Source of the DNA: Bog-257 sp963805985
GTDB taxonomy: Bacteria; Acidobacteriota; Terriglobia; Terriglobales; Acidobacteriaceae
NCBI GenBank assembly: GCA_963805985.1
Contig: CAWDWG010000009.1
Span: 744,001-808,000 of the forward strand
Direction: 5' to 3'
Length of the DNA stretch: 64,000 nucleotides
Shown here: in pieces, positions 46,055 to 52,766 of the stretch
Numbering within the stretch: position 1 is the stretch's first letter
Layout: every line of letters starts with the position of its first letter
Program-made: the position numbers and the translations under genes
Notes under the pieces: generated by a model
Seen by the model: the letters and a program-made list of their open reading frames with translations, nothing else
The model's database searches: none
Told to the model about the DNA's origin: nothing

Positions 46055-46744
46055 CTACTCGAGGTACTCGGGATCGCGCTTCCAGCCGGTGATCATCGAA
46101 TAAAAGTTATTCCAGCCGTGCAGCGCGACCATGATCAGGTGGCCGGGGATGAAGGCGACGAAGCCGCACATCGCCATGAAATGCCAGACGCGCGCCAGGC
46201 GGAAGCCGCCTAGCATCCACGTCAGCCACCAGAACTGCACCGGCTTGTACATCACCAGCCCGCTGAGGAACGACACTACGCCGAAGAAGACAGCCGATGT
46301 GTAGGCCAGTTTCTGCAGCGGATTATAGGCGGCGACGACCGGCGGCTTCTTGCCGAAGAGGAAGTAATGCCGCACCATCGGCCACACGCCGGGGATGTCG
46401 CGCGGCATAAACAGCACCTGGCGCCAGTGACCGCTGACGATCTGGTAGACGAGATACATCACGCCGCTGCCGACGAAGATCCACATGAAGGTGAAGTGCC
46501 ACTGAATGGCGCCCGCCAGCCAGCCGCCCAGCGTGATGCCCGGCGGCGGTATCCAGAAATTCTGCTGCGGGATTTTCGGGCCGAAGCTAGGGAAGGCGCG
46601 GAAGATGCGCAGGCCGCTGGTGATCATGACGAAGAGCGCGACCGCATTCAGCCAATGCGCCAGGCGCACAATGAAGGGATGCTCATAAGAGACAGTGATG
46701 GTTTGCGGCTTGGGCGTTTCGACGATGGTCGCGTTGGTCGCCAT
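46055..46744 (-). CDS. Cytochrome b561-type membrane subunit
   Basis: A 229-residue four-helix cytochrome b of the thiosulfate reductase/formate dehydrogenase gamma type. Candidate heme histidines are in RLAHWLNA, AIQWHFTF, RVWHFMAM and IPGHLIMVALHGW. It overlaps the upstream molybdopterin gene (TGATG), so it is very likely the electron-transfer partner of that enzyme, linking it to quinones. Confidence 0.87.
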   Translation of the reverse strand: MATNATIVETPKPQTITVSYEHPFIVRLAHWLNAVALFVMITSGLRIFRAFPSFGPKIPQQNFWIPPPGITLGGWLAGAIQWHFTFMWIFVGSGVMYLVYQIVSGHWRQVLFMPRDIPGVWPMVRHYFLFGKKPPVVAAYNPLQKLAYTSAVFFGVVSFLSGLVMYKPVQFWWLTWMLGGFRLARVWHFMAMCGFVAFIPGHLIMVALHGWNNFYSMITGWKRDPEYLE

Positions 46745-47736
46745 CACAGTCCTCCATACCAGTCGTAGCCCTGGTCTTCCCAGTAGCCAGTCATGCCTGC
46801 CTTGAGCACGTTGGTCACGCGAGCTGTGACCAAATACTTGGCCTGCTTGTAGCCGAGCTTGGTGGGCATCCGCAGGCCGAGCGGCGCGCCGTGGCCGCGG
46901 TCGAGTGGGCGGCCGTACATCTCGTAGCAGAAGATCGTCTGCGGATGCAGGATGGTCTCCATGTCGATCGACTCGTAGTATTCGTCGGCGCACTCAACTT
47001 CGAGGAAGCGGGCGGTGAGATCGGCGCCGACCCATCGCAGAAAGTCCGAGGCGCGCACGCCGCCGAAGTTGCCGACCACGTCCCAGCCTTCGACGCAAAC
47101 GTGGCGGGTGTTCTGCGTGACCTTGGGCAGTGCTTGAATCTGCTGCAGCGTGTAATCGCCCGGGCGCTTCACGAGGCCTTCAACGGTCAGTGTCCAGCTG
47201 GCGAGATCGACGCCGGGATCGACGACGTCGTAAAAGTTGTAGGGAAATTTGTCGAAGGGCGCGACCTCGCTGTTGCTGTACTCGGGCTGAAGGCGATGGC
47301 GGCCGAAGAGCTTCCCGGCGGTCCAGTCGCTGAAGTGCAGGCCGGTGTTCAGCAAAGGCTGCTGCCATTTCGGGATGGCGAATGCGCCGAAGATTGCCAC
47401 GGGAGCGAGTTTCAGCAGTTCGCGGCGGTTGATGCGTTTGCGGTCGCGAGAGCTGATGTCGCGGATTTCTTCACCGGCGGGGCCGAGCCGACCGGAGTCT
47501 GCAACCCGCGCCACGCTAGCGCGGGATGCGGCAGCGGGGCTGGGAGGCGGGATTTCGTCGCGAACCTCGACCTGCGGCTTATCCTCAGTGCGCGGTTCGG
47601 CGCTAGCCTTCGGCTCTTCAGTATCGGAAGTATCAGAGGCGCGTTGAATTTCCGGCGGCTCGTCGCGCGGATTTGCGCTCTCCGGCAGCGCCGAGCCTTT
47701 GGGTCGATCGTTTCGGGATTGTGGTTGGTCCGTCAT
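46744..47736 (-). CDS. Sulfite oxidase/MsrP-family molybdopterin oxidoreductase
   Basis: A 330-residue molybdoenzyme of the YedY/sulfite oxidase fold. The Mo-ligating cysteine is in RHVCVEGWDVVGNFGGV (~C205), with HGAPLGLRMPTKLGYKQAKY (in part, HGAPLGLRMP) in the cofactor pocket. A Tat-like NRRELLK lies at residues 103-109, after a ~100-residue acidic, proline-rich, disordered extension; an in-frame GTG at residue 75 could be the true start. It pairs with a cytochrome b, not with an MsrQ-type protein, so the substrate may differ from methionine sulfoxide. Confidence 0.88.
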   Translation of the reverse strand: MTDQPQSRNDRPKGSALPESANPRDEPPEIQRASDTSDTEEPKASAEPRTEDKPQVEVRDEIPPPSPAAASRASVARVADSGRLGPAGEEIRDISSRDRKRINRRELLKLAPVAIFGAFAIPKWQQPLLNTGLHFSDWTAGKLFGRHRLQPEYSNSEVAPFDKFPYNFYDVVDPGVDLASWTLTVEGLVKRPGDYTLQQIQALPKVTQNTRHVCVEGWDVVGNFGGVRASDFLRWVGADLTARFLEVECADEYYESIDMETILHPQTIFCYEMYGRPLDRGHGAPLGLRMPTKLGYKQAKYLVTARVTNVLKAGMTGYWEDQGYDWYGGL

Positions 47737-47890
47737 TTGCGTGTCGTTAATTTTCGCTAAAGGATGAGATCACGAAAGCTAAGGAAAGTTACACGGGAAG
47801 TACGGGCGGGGCTAGAACCTGATTTCGCATGATCGCGACACCTCAACAGAGAGGCAGGATATCCACTTTGGTCGCGCGAATCAGGAAATT

Positions 47891-47983
47891 GTCATCACGA
47901 GCGCCTTCTGTTGGCGCGAGGGATCTGCTGTTTGCAGGCGCAAAGCAGATCCCTCGTCGCGCTGAAGCGCTCCTCGTGATGAC
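47891..47983. repeat. Long hairpin repeat (family B, copy 3)
   Basis: GTCATCACGAGCGCC ... GAGGGATCTGCTGTTTGC and the inverse GCAAAGCAGATCCCTC ... CTCGTGATGAC. It fills the 319-base gap between two minus-strand genes (47737-48055); the rest of the gap shows nothing else. Confidence 0.85.
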
Positions 47984-48055
47984 AACTCTTGTTATGAGAG
48001 CGTTCTGCCTGACAAAGGGAGATAACAGCATTCTCGCGCTTTTCTTTAGGCAGCG

Positions 48056-49855
48056 CTATTGCGATTGATTCTTCTTCTGAATCGGCGTGCCTTTGCTTGG
48101 CTGGACGGTTTCGCCGGGGCGGAGCAGGGAAGGATGGTCGCCGGGCCCTTGGTCTGCGGCGGCGGCGGGATCGGCGCCGGAAGTCGACGCGGCTCCCGAG
48201 GCAGTATCGCCTGACGAAGCCTTGCCGCTTGAATTCGAGGAGGCGGAGTCGCCCGCGCCGGAGGCTGAACCTTGCGAGCTGGCCGACGCGGATGCAGTTG
48301 CGCCGGCTGTTTCGGCCGGCGAAGCATCAGGGGCCGCGCCTTCGTCACGTGAAGTGGACGCTGCGCCCGGCATTGCATCTCCTGATGACGATGTACTCGA
48401 GTTCGCGGCGGACGACGGCGATTCTGAACTCGACGTTCCGTCTGCACCGGCCGGTCCATGCGATGTAACCGCGCTGGCCGAAGTCGGGCCTGGGCCAGAC
48501 TTGGCGGCATTTATCACTTTCACCGGTGGGGCGTTATCGAAGAGCACGCGCTCGTTGCTCAGCGCCTGCAGCTCCTGATCGTGCGGCGCGGCGAAGAACC
48601 AGGTCAGCAGATATCCGCGGCGCTCGGTGATGGCCATGCCGATGGAGAGACGGCGGGCGAGCGCGTCGTTGGGAATCTCAAATCCCACCGTGCCATGCAG
48701 GAAGAGAAACAGGCTGCCGCCGGCGGTGAACACCTTGGCGTCGCGCATGTCCTCCATGATGGGATGGGTGAGTCCGAACTGCGCCAGGAAATCTCTCGCC
48801 GTCCGCTGATCGGAGGCGTCGGCGGGGAATTTCATGCGCGGAAAACACGCCAGCGAGATCGCAGAGACCGTGACCTCGCCGAAGTCGTCGTAGGAGATCT
48901 GGTTGCTGGCGTCGGGCCGCTTGGCCCAGACGGAGAAGAGCGTGCGGCTGCAGGCGTCCATCAGGCGATGCTCGATGCGGCCGACGCGCGGGCGGCCGAA
49001 ATCCTGGCGCTCGCGATAACGCTCGACCGCGGGCTGCACTGCGCCGTTGGCCTCCAGCACCCAGCCCTGCGGAATGCGATAGCTGAAGCCGATGGTCGGG
49101 TTCTCGTAGAAGTCGCCGCGAATCGCGCCGGGGTCGATGTGGTTGGCCGGCGGATCGGTCTCCAGCGTGTCCAGCTCATGAGTTGAGACCGAGGGGCCGT
49201 CATAGGCGCGCGCGTCGCCGGCGACTTGCTTCAACTCGGGCGGCGCGAAGAACAGGACGCGGTCGAAGGACGTCTCCAGCTTGTGGACCATCTTTTCGTC
49301 GTGCGCGGCGAGGACGACGCGCAGGATGTAGTCGCCGAGCAGGGTCGCCAGAACGACATGCTGTTCGATGCCGCGCCGCGTCTCGAAGAGAAAGAACTGG
49401 TGGCCGGCGATGCTGGCCTTCGAGAGGCCGCGCAGCTCTTCCACTCCCCGGTAGAGTTCCTGATCGAGCGCATAGCGCATATACGCTTTAGCGTCCTGCT
49501 TGTTGCCGCTGCCGGCAGTGGGAATCGCCGAGATCGCGACCTCCGCATCGGTCGGAGGCGGGCCGCCGAGCTCGAGGAGCTGAATGCTGCCGTCACGTGC
49601 GCCGGGCTCGGCTAGCGGCTGGAGTTGCGCTTCGGCGGGGAGATCGAAGCTGAAGTCGAAGTACTGGTTGGTGTAGCGGGACGGGGAAAGGTAGGCCTTC
49701 TCGGGATAGAGTTCTTCCTTTGCGGAGTTGGAAGCGGTGTCTTTGGAAGCAGCGGAGTTTGCGGAAGCGGTGGGCGATGTCTGCGCGGCGAGCGACAGCC
49801 CTCCGCTGAGCAGAATCGAGAGAAATACGGTAAGGAATTTTGCCGGATTGCGCAT
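48056..49855 (-). CDS. Secreted protein of unknown function with Ser/Ala-rich tail
   Basis: A ~599-residue protein with signal peptide (MRNPAKFLTVFLSILLSGGLSLAAQ). The folded part (~50-430) has two similar halves, each with a FDFSFDLP / IGFSYRIPQGW type start, typical of proteins measuring or processing envelope material but of no family I can name. From about residue 450 the tail is almost only Ser, Ala, Gly, Thr, Asp and Pro, then ends PIQKKNQSQ. Start ATG 49855 is preferred over the TTG two codons upstream. Confidence 0.7.
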   Translation of the reverse strand: MRNPAKFLTVFLSILLSGGLSLAAQTSPTASANSAASKDTASNSAKEELYPEKAYLSPSRYTNQYFDFSFDLPAEAQLQPLAEPGARDGSIQLLELGGPPPTDAEVAISAIPTAGSGNKQDAKAYMRYALDQELYRGVEELRGLSKASIAGHQFFLFETRRGIEQHVVLATLLGDYILRVVLAAHDEKMVHKLETSFDRVLFFAPPELKQVAGDARAYDGPSVSTHELDTLETDPPANHIDPGAIRGDFYENPTIGFSYRIPQGWVLEANGAVQPAVERYRERQDFGRPRVGRIEHRLMDACSRTLFSVWAKRPDASNQISYDDFGEVTVSAISLACFPRMKFPADASDQRTARDFLAQFGLTHPIMEDMRDAKVFTAGGSLFLFLHGTVGFEIPNDALARRLSIGMAITERRGYLLTWFFAAPHDQELQALSNERVLFDNAPPVKVINAAKSGPGPTSASAVTSHGPAGADGTSSSESPSSAANSSTSSSGDAMPGAASTSRDEGAAPDASPAETAGATASASASSQGSASGAGDSASSNSSGKASSGDTASGAASTSGADPAAAADQGPGDHPSLLRPGETVQPSKGTPIQKKNQSQ

Positions 49856-49910
49856 CGCCAACTGCTTCGTTCTATTGTTCGACGTTATGCGGCGCGAGTC
49901 AAACCCGCAC

Positions 49911-49964
49911 CCAAGTTAACGTCCTCCCAGGTTAGCCCAACAGATGGGCGAACCTGGGGCACCG
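49911..49964. repeat. Family A repeat (CCCAGGTTAGCCCAAC...GGGCGAACCTGGGGCACCG), copy 2
   Basis: Imperfect palindrome with arms CCCAGGTT(A/C)GCCC around a short variable loop, ending GGGGCACCG. Other copies: 42883-42921 (variant), 52371-52412, 55331-55370 (inverted), 57202-57266. Confidence 0.75.
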
Positions 49965-50054
49965 AGCGGCGAGCGCTATGGAGCACGAAAATTCAAACTC
50001 ATTTAACGCACAAAGTGCTTGCAATTTTCGTGCGAGTCGTGGCATGGTAACAGA

Positions 50055-50187
50055 GCGTAGGAGAACGCCCGATGAAATCGACAACGCAAATCTCAATGCG
50101 TAGGCAGCCGATGCTGATTGAAGGCACCGTCTGTCGCCGGGCGTGGTATTTCCTTTTCGGCTAACCTCCGGCGAACGCTTCCTACGC
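50055..50187 (+). ncRNA. Putative structured RNA upstream of the Y RNA array
   Basis: GCGTAGGA (50055-50062) pairs with TCCTACGC (50180-50187) and, next inside, ACGCCCG (50065-50071) pairs with CGGGCGT (50138-50144). It lacks the GGTGGCGAAG block of the four Y RNAs that follow, so it may be an unrelated small RNA. Strand is assumed from the neighbours. Confidence 0.35.
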
Positions 50188-50210
50188 GCTAATACGCCAA
50201 TACAAGCTTC

Positions 50211-50286
50211 TTACTGGGTGGCGAAGAGAACAGTTACTTCGACTGTGAATCGATTAGCAAACTGTTTTCGCTTATTCCCCCAGTAA
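50211..50286 (+). ncRNA. Y RNA-like ncRNA 1 (minimal form)
   Basis: 76 bases closed by an 8-bp terminal stem, TTACTGGG / CCCAGTAA. After the 5' stem comes GGTGGCGAAG, a hairpin CGAAG-N10-CTTCG (50222-50241), and before the 3' stem TTATTCCC, all shared with three further units. It has no tRNA-like arm, so it would be a plain Ro-binding Y RNA. Function is inferred from synteny with ro and the shared blocks. Confidence 0.7.
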
Positions 50287-50291
50287 AGTGT

Positions 50292-50382
50292 GATCCGTGG
50301 CGAAATATGCGGATACTTCGACGGCTGCAAACCGCAGATTGAGGTGCGAATCCTCAAGTCCGCATGTGAATATTCCCGGATC
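50292..50382 (+). ncRNA. Y RNA-like ncRNA 2 (with T-arm only)
   Basis: 91 bases closed by GATCCG / CGGATC. The block GTGGCGAA and CGGATACTTCG and the 3' ATATTCCC match the other units. A tRNA T-arm mimic is at 50339-50357: stem TTGAGG / CCTCAA and a 7-base loop TGCGAAT. Acceptor and D-arm mimics are not evident. Confidence 0.75.
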
Positions 50383-50417
50383 GCAAAGAAACTTGGCGTC
50401 GCTTTACTAACAATTCA

Positions 50418-50548
50418 GGTCGGTGGTGAAGACATCGGATACTTCGCCTGATGAGCCGGAGGTCGCAGGTTCGAGTCCTGCCATGGATGCGAATTCATGT
50501 AGCTCAGCGGTAGAGCGCCGTTTGTGCCGTGTCGCTTGTTCCCCGACC
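50418..50548 (+). ncRNA. Y RNA-like ncRNA 3 with complete permuted tRNA-like module (YrlA-type)
   Basis: 131 bases closed by GGTCGG / CCGACC. After GGTGGTGAAG and the GAAG-N10-CTTC hairpin comes a tRNA mimic in permuted order: T-arm GCAGG-TTCGAGT-CCTGC (50465-50481), a 7-bp acceptor stem 50482-50488 / 50493-50499 closed by a GCGA tetraloop, the two-base TA linker, then a D-arm GCTC-AGCGGTA-GAGC (50502-50516) with the GG of a D-loop. No anticodon arm exists; the Y stem takes its place. This is the architecture of bacterial YrlA RNAs. Confidence 0.9.
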
Positions 50549-50588
50549 AATACACCTCGCCGGAGAAACGGCGTAGAAGGGATAGATT

Positions 50589-50894
50589 ATGCCGGCCAAC
50601 GTTAGAAACGAGAGCCCAATGCAGGGATCGCGCTGCGACACGTGCCAGCACGCGCACGTCATCGTCGGCTATCGCGAGTCGGAGACGATCGTCTATTGCA
50701 CGTTCGTCTGGGAGCAGGCGATACCGGTGCCGTTCAAGGTGCGCGAGTGCTCGAACTACGGCGACAGAAACAAGCCGACGTGGGAGCAGATGAAAGACCT
50801 GGCGCTGCCGATCAGCGCGGCCACGTCGGGCAAGACGACAGGCTTCAAATTGCCGAAGCCGTCGGCGGCAGAAGTCGCTGCTGAAAACAACTAA
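50589..50894 (+). CDS. Small four-cysteine protein embedded in the Y RNA array
   Basis: A 101-residue protein. C16-x-x-C19, H21, H23, C37 and C54 could bind one zinc ion or a small cluster; the middle part is RESETIVYCTFVWEQ and the sequence continues RECSNYGDRNKPTWEQM. The tail is Lys/Pro/Ala-rich. ATG 50589 follows AAGGG by about 8 bases. It sits between Y RNA 3 and Y RNA 4 and ends five bases before Y RNA 4, so it shares the array's transcription unit. I know no defined function for it; a role as an RNA- or Ro-associated accessory factor is a guess from position. Confidence 0.75.
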   Translation: MPANVRNESPMQGSRCDTCQHAHVIVGYRESETIVYCTFVWEQAIPVPFKVRECSNYGDRNKPTWEQMKDLALPISAATSGKTTGFKLPKPSAAEVAAENN

Positions 50895-50899
50895 CCGTT

Positions 50900-51037
50900 C
50901 GCCGGTGGCGAAGACTACGGATACTTCGGATAGAGCAGCACCGGAAACGGTGAAGGTCACTGGTTCGATTCCAGCCATGCGAAAGCATGTAGCTCAGAGC
51001 AGTACCTTCCGTGGCCGCATATTCCCCGGCGTTTTTT
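50900..51037 (+). ncRNA. Y RNA-like ncRNA 4 with tRNA-like module, in the ro leader
   Basis: Closed by CGCCGG / CCGGCG (50900-50905 / 51026-51031) and followed by TTTTTT, which makes the closing stem an intrinsic-terminator-like end. GGTGGCGAAG, CGAAG-N10-CTTCG (50909-50928) and ATATTCCCC are shared with the other units. T-arm CTGG-TTCGATT-CCAG at 50960-50974; acceptor CATGC-GAAA-GCATG at 50976-50989; TA; then GCTCAGAGCAGTA, a shortened D-arm. The ro ATG is 17 bases after the T tract. Confidence 0.87.
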
Positions 51038-51053
51038 CGAAAGGAGGCCAACC

Positions 51054-52367
51054 ATGGCCCGGCTGAACAAGATGAATCTCAACCTCATCCCTCGCACCCA
51101 CGAGGGCGGACCCGCGCGCCATATCAGCGCGGAGCTGCAGCTGCGGCGCTCGCTTGCGGGCTGCTTGCTGTGGGAGGACCAGTTCTACGAGGACGGGGTC
51201 GCTATCGCCGGCCGTATTGCCGAACTGGTGCCGCAGGTCGAGGCGGAGAAGGTTGCGGCTCTGGCGGTCGAGGCGCGCGAGAAGATGAAGCTGCGTCACG
51301 CGCCGCTGCTGCTGGTTCGCGAGATGGCGCGGCACAAGACGCATCGCGCGCTGGTAGCCGAGACGTTGGCGAAGGTCATTCAGCGTGCCGACGAGCTCGC
51401 CGAGTTCGTGGCCATCTACTGGGCCAGCGGGCGCACGCCGCTGTCGGCGCAGGTGAAGAAGGGGCTGGCCGCGGCGTTCGCCAAGTTCGACGAGTACGGG
51501 CTGGCGAAGTACGACCGCGCCGGAGCCGTGAAGCTGCGCGATGTGCTGTTCCTGTCGCACGCCAAGCCGCGCGACGAGGCGCAGGCCGCGCTGTGGAAGC
51601 GGCTGATCGCCGGCGAGCTGGTCGCGCCCGACACGTGGGAAGTGGCACTGTCGTCCGGCGCCGACAAGCGCGAGGCGTGGGAGCGTCTGCTCTCCGAGCG
51701 CAAGCTGGGGGCGCTGGCGCTGCTGCGTAACCTGCGCAACATGCAAGAGGCGCAGGTGCGCGAGGAGCTCATCGTCGAAAGCATTGCGGCGATGAAGACC
51801 GATCGCGTGCTGCCGTTCCGCTTCATCGCTGCGGCTCGTCACGCGCCGCAGTGGGAAGAGGCGCTGGAGAAGGCGATGTTCGCCTGCGTTGCGGGTCGCG
51901 AGAAGCTGAAAGGGAAGACCGTGTTGCTGGTCGACGTGTCGGGCAGCATGGTGCATCGGCTTTCGCGCCGGTCGGAGATGCTGCGGACCGACGCAGCCGA
52001 CGGACTCGCGGTTCTGTTGCGCGAGACCTGCGAGCAGGTGAGGGTCTACAGCTTCTCGGACGAGCTGGAGATGGTGCCGCCGCGTCGTGGCTTTGCGCTG
52101 CGCGATGCCATCGCGGTCAGCCAGGCGCACTCCGGAACGTTTCTCGGAAAGGCGCTGGGCGAGCTCAGCGAATCCTACGAGCGCTTGATCGTCATCACCG
52201 ACGAGCAGGTGAACGATGCGGTTCCCGCACCGAAGGGTAAGGGCTACATGATCAATGTGGCCGGATACCGCAACGGCGTGGGCTACCGTAAGTGGACGCA
52301 CATCGATGGCTGGAGCGACAGCGTAATCGAGTACATCCGCGAGCTGGAGCGGACGGAAGTGAACTAA
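51054..52367 (+). CDS. rsr: Ro60/Rsr RNA-binding protein (TROVE and vWA domains)
   Basis: A 437-residue bacterial Ro protein. Residues ~1-280 are a HEAT-like TROVE ring that binds Y RNA on its outside and single-stranded RNA ends in its cavity. Residues ~285-437 are a von Willebrand A domain with an intact MIDAS start, LLVDVSGSM (D294, S296, S298). ATG 51054 follows AAGGAGG. It is somewhat shorter than Ro60 (~530). In bacteria Ro works with Y RNA in RNA decay and rRNA maturation, in some species tethered to PNPase. Four Y RNA-like units directly upstream complete the system. No rtcB or PNPase gene is nearby. Confidence 0.93.
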   Translation: MARLNKMNLNLIPRTHEGGPARHISAELQLRRSLAGCLLWEDQFYEDGVAIAGRIAELVPQVEAEKVAALAVEAREKMKLRHAPLLLVREMARHKTHRALVAETLAKVIQRADELAEFVAIYWASGRTPLSAQVKKGLAAAFAKFDEYGLAKYDRAGAVKLRDVLFLSHAKPRDEAQAALWKRLIAGELVAPDTWEVALSSGADKREAWERLLSERKLGALALLRNLRNMQEAQVREELIVESIAAMKTDRVLPFRFIAAARHAPQWEEALEKAMFACVAGREKLKGKTVLLVDVSGSMVHRLSRRSEMLRTDAADGLAVLLRETCEQVRVYSFSDELEMVPPRRGFALRDAIAVSQAHSGTFLGKALGELSESYERLIVITDEQVNDAVPAPKGKGYMINVAGYRNGVGYRKWTHIDGWSDSVIEYIRELERTEVN

Positions 52368-52370
52368 CAG

Positions 52371-52412
52371 GTCCCCAGGTTAGCCCAACTGAAGGGCGAA
52401 CCTGGGGCACCG
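52371..52412. repeat. Family A repeat, copy 3
   Basis: CCCCAGGTTAGCCCAAC / GGGCGAACCTGGGG, directly after the ro stop codon; ends in CACCG as in other copies. Confidence 0.7.
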
Positions 52413-52432
52413 CCGGATCTGCGCATGAGGAC

Positions 52433-52563
52433 GGTAGTGCGGGCCTTCAGGCCCGCGTTGAAGCCTTACCCAAAAAACGGAGCTGAGGTGGTCATTGTGT
52501 CAATGACCACCTCAGCGGGAAGCTTGCTGACGCCTGAACGCGGGCCTGAAGGCCCGCACTACC
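52433..52563. repeat. Giant nested palindrome downstream of ro
   Basis: Outer arms 52433-52459 and 52537-52563 are perfect inverted repeats of 27 bp; each arm also contains its own palindrome GCGGGCCTTCAGGCCCGC. In the centre, 52482-52497 and 52501-52516 are a perfect 16-bp stem with a TGT loop. TTTTT follows the right arm, so it may terminate ro. Confidence 0.9.
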
Positions 52564-52766
52564 TTTTTCCGCAGTGCTGCATCGGGTACCTCTTTGGTGG
52601 GAAGACAGAGCTTTGCGCCATGCCACTCAGGTACAATTTATCTGTTCCCGCTCTAGCCAAAGGAAGGTTAGAACGGGGCACCCGGCTCTGTGGATCGCCG
52701 ATTTGTAGCATCCCCGCCCTAGCCAAAAGATGGCTAGAACGGGGCACCCGCGGCCACTCTTCGACG
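52564..52766. repeat. CCTAGCCAAA..GGTTAGAACGGGGCACC repeat pair
   Basis: Two nearly identical units, GTTCCCGCTCTAGCCAAAGG.. and CCCCGCCCTAGCCAAAAG.., each ending TAGAACGGGGCACCCG (52646-52684 and 52711-52750). They precede the glycosyltransferase gene and make its upstream open frame meaningless as coding sequence. Confidence 0.65.

Noticed and set aside
50465..50516. A genuine tRNA gene in the Y RNA array
   Set aside because: Arms are in permuted order, the acceptor ends are fused by a tetraloop, and there is no anticodon arm.
50994..52301. 435-codon minus-strand frame opposite ro
   Set aside because: The plus strand has an intact TROVE-vWA protein with a strong ribosome-binding site; the antisense frame has Leu/Arg/Gln-rich composition typical of shadows.
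52425..52766. N-terminal extension of the glycosyltransferase
   Set aside because: It reads through the giant palindrome and two repeat units.
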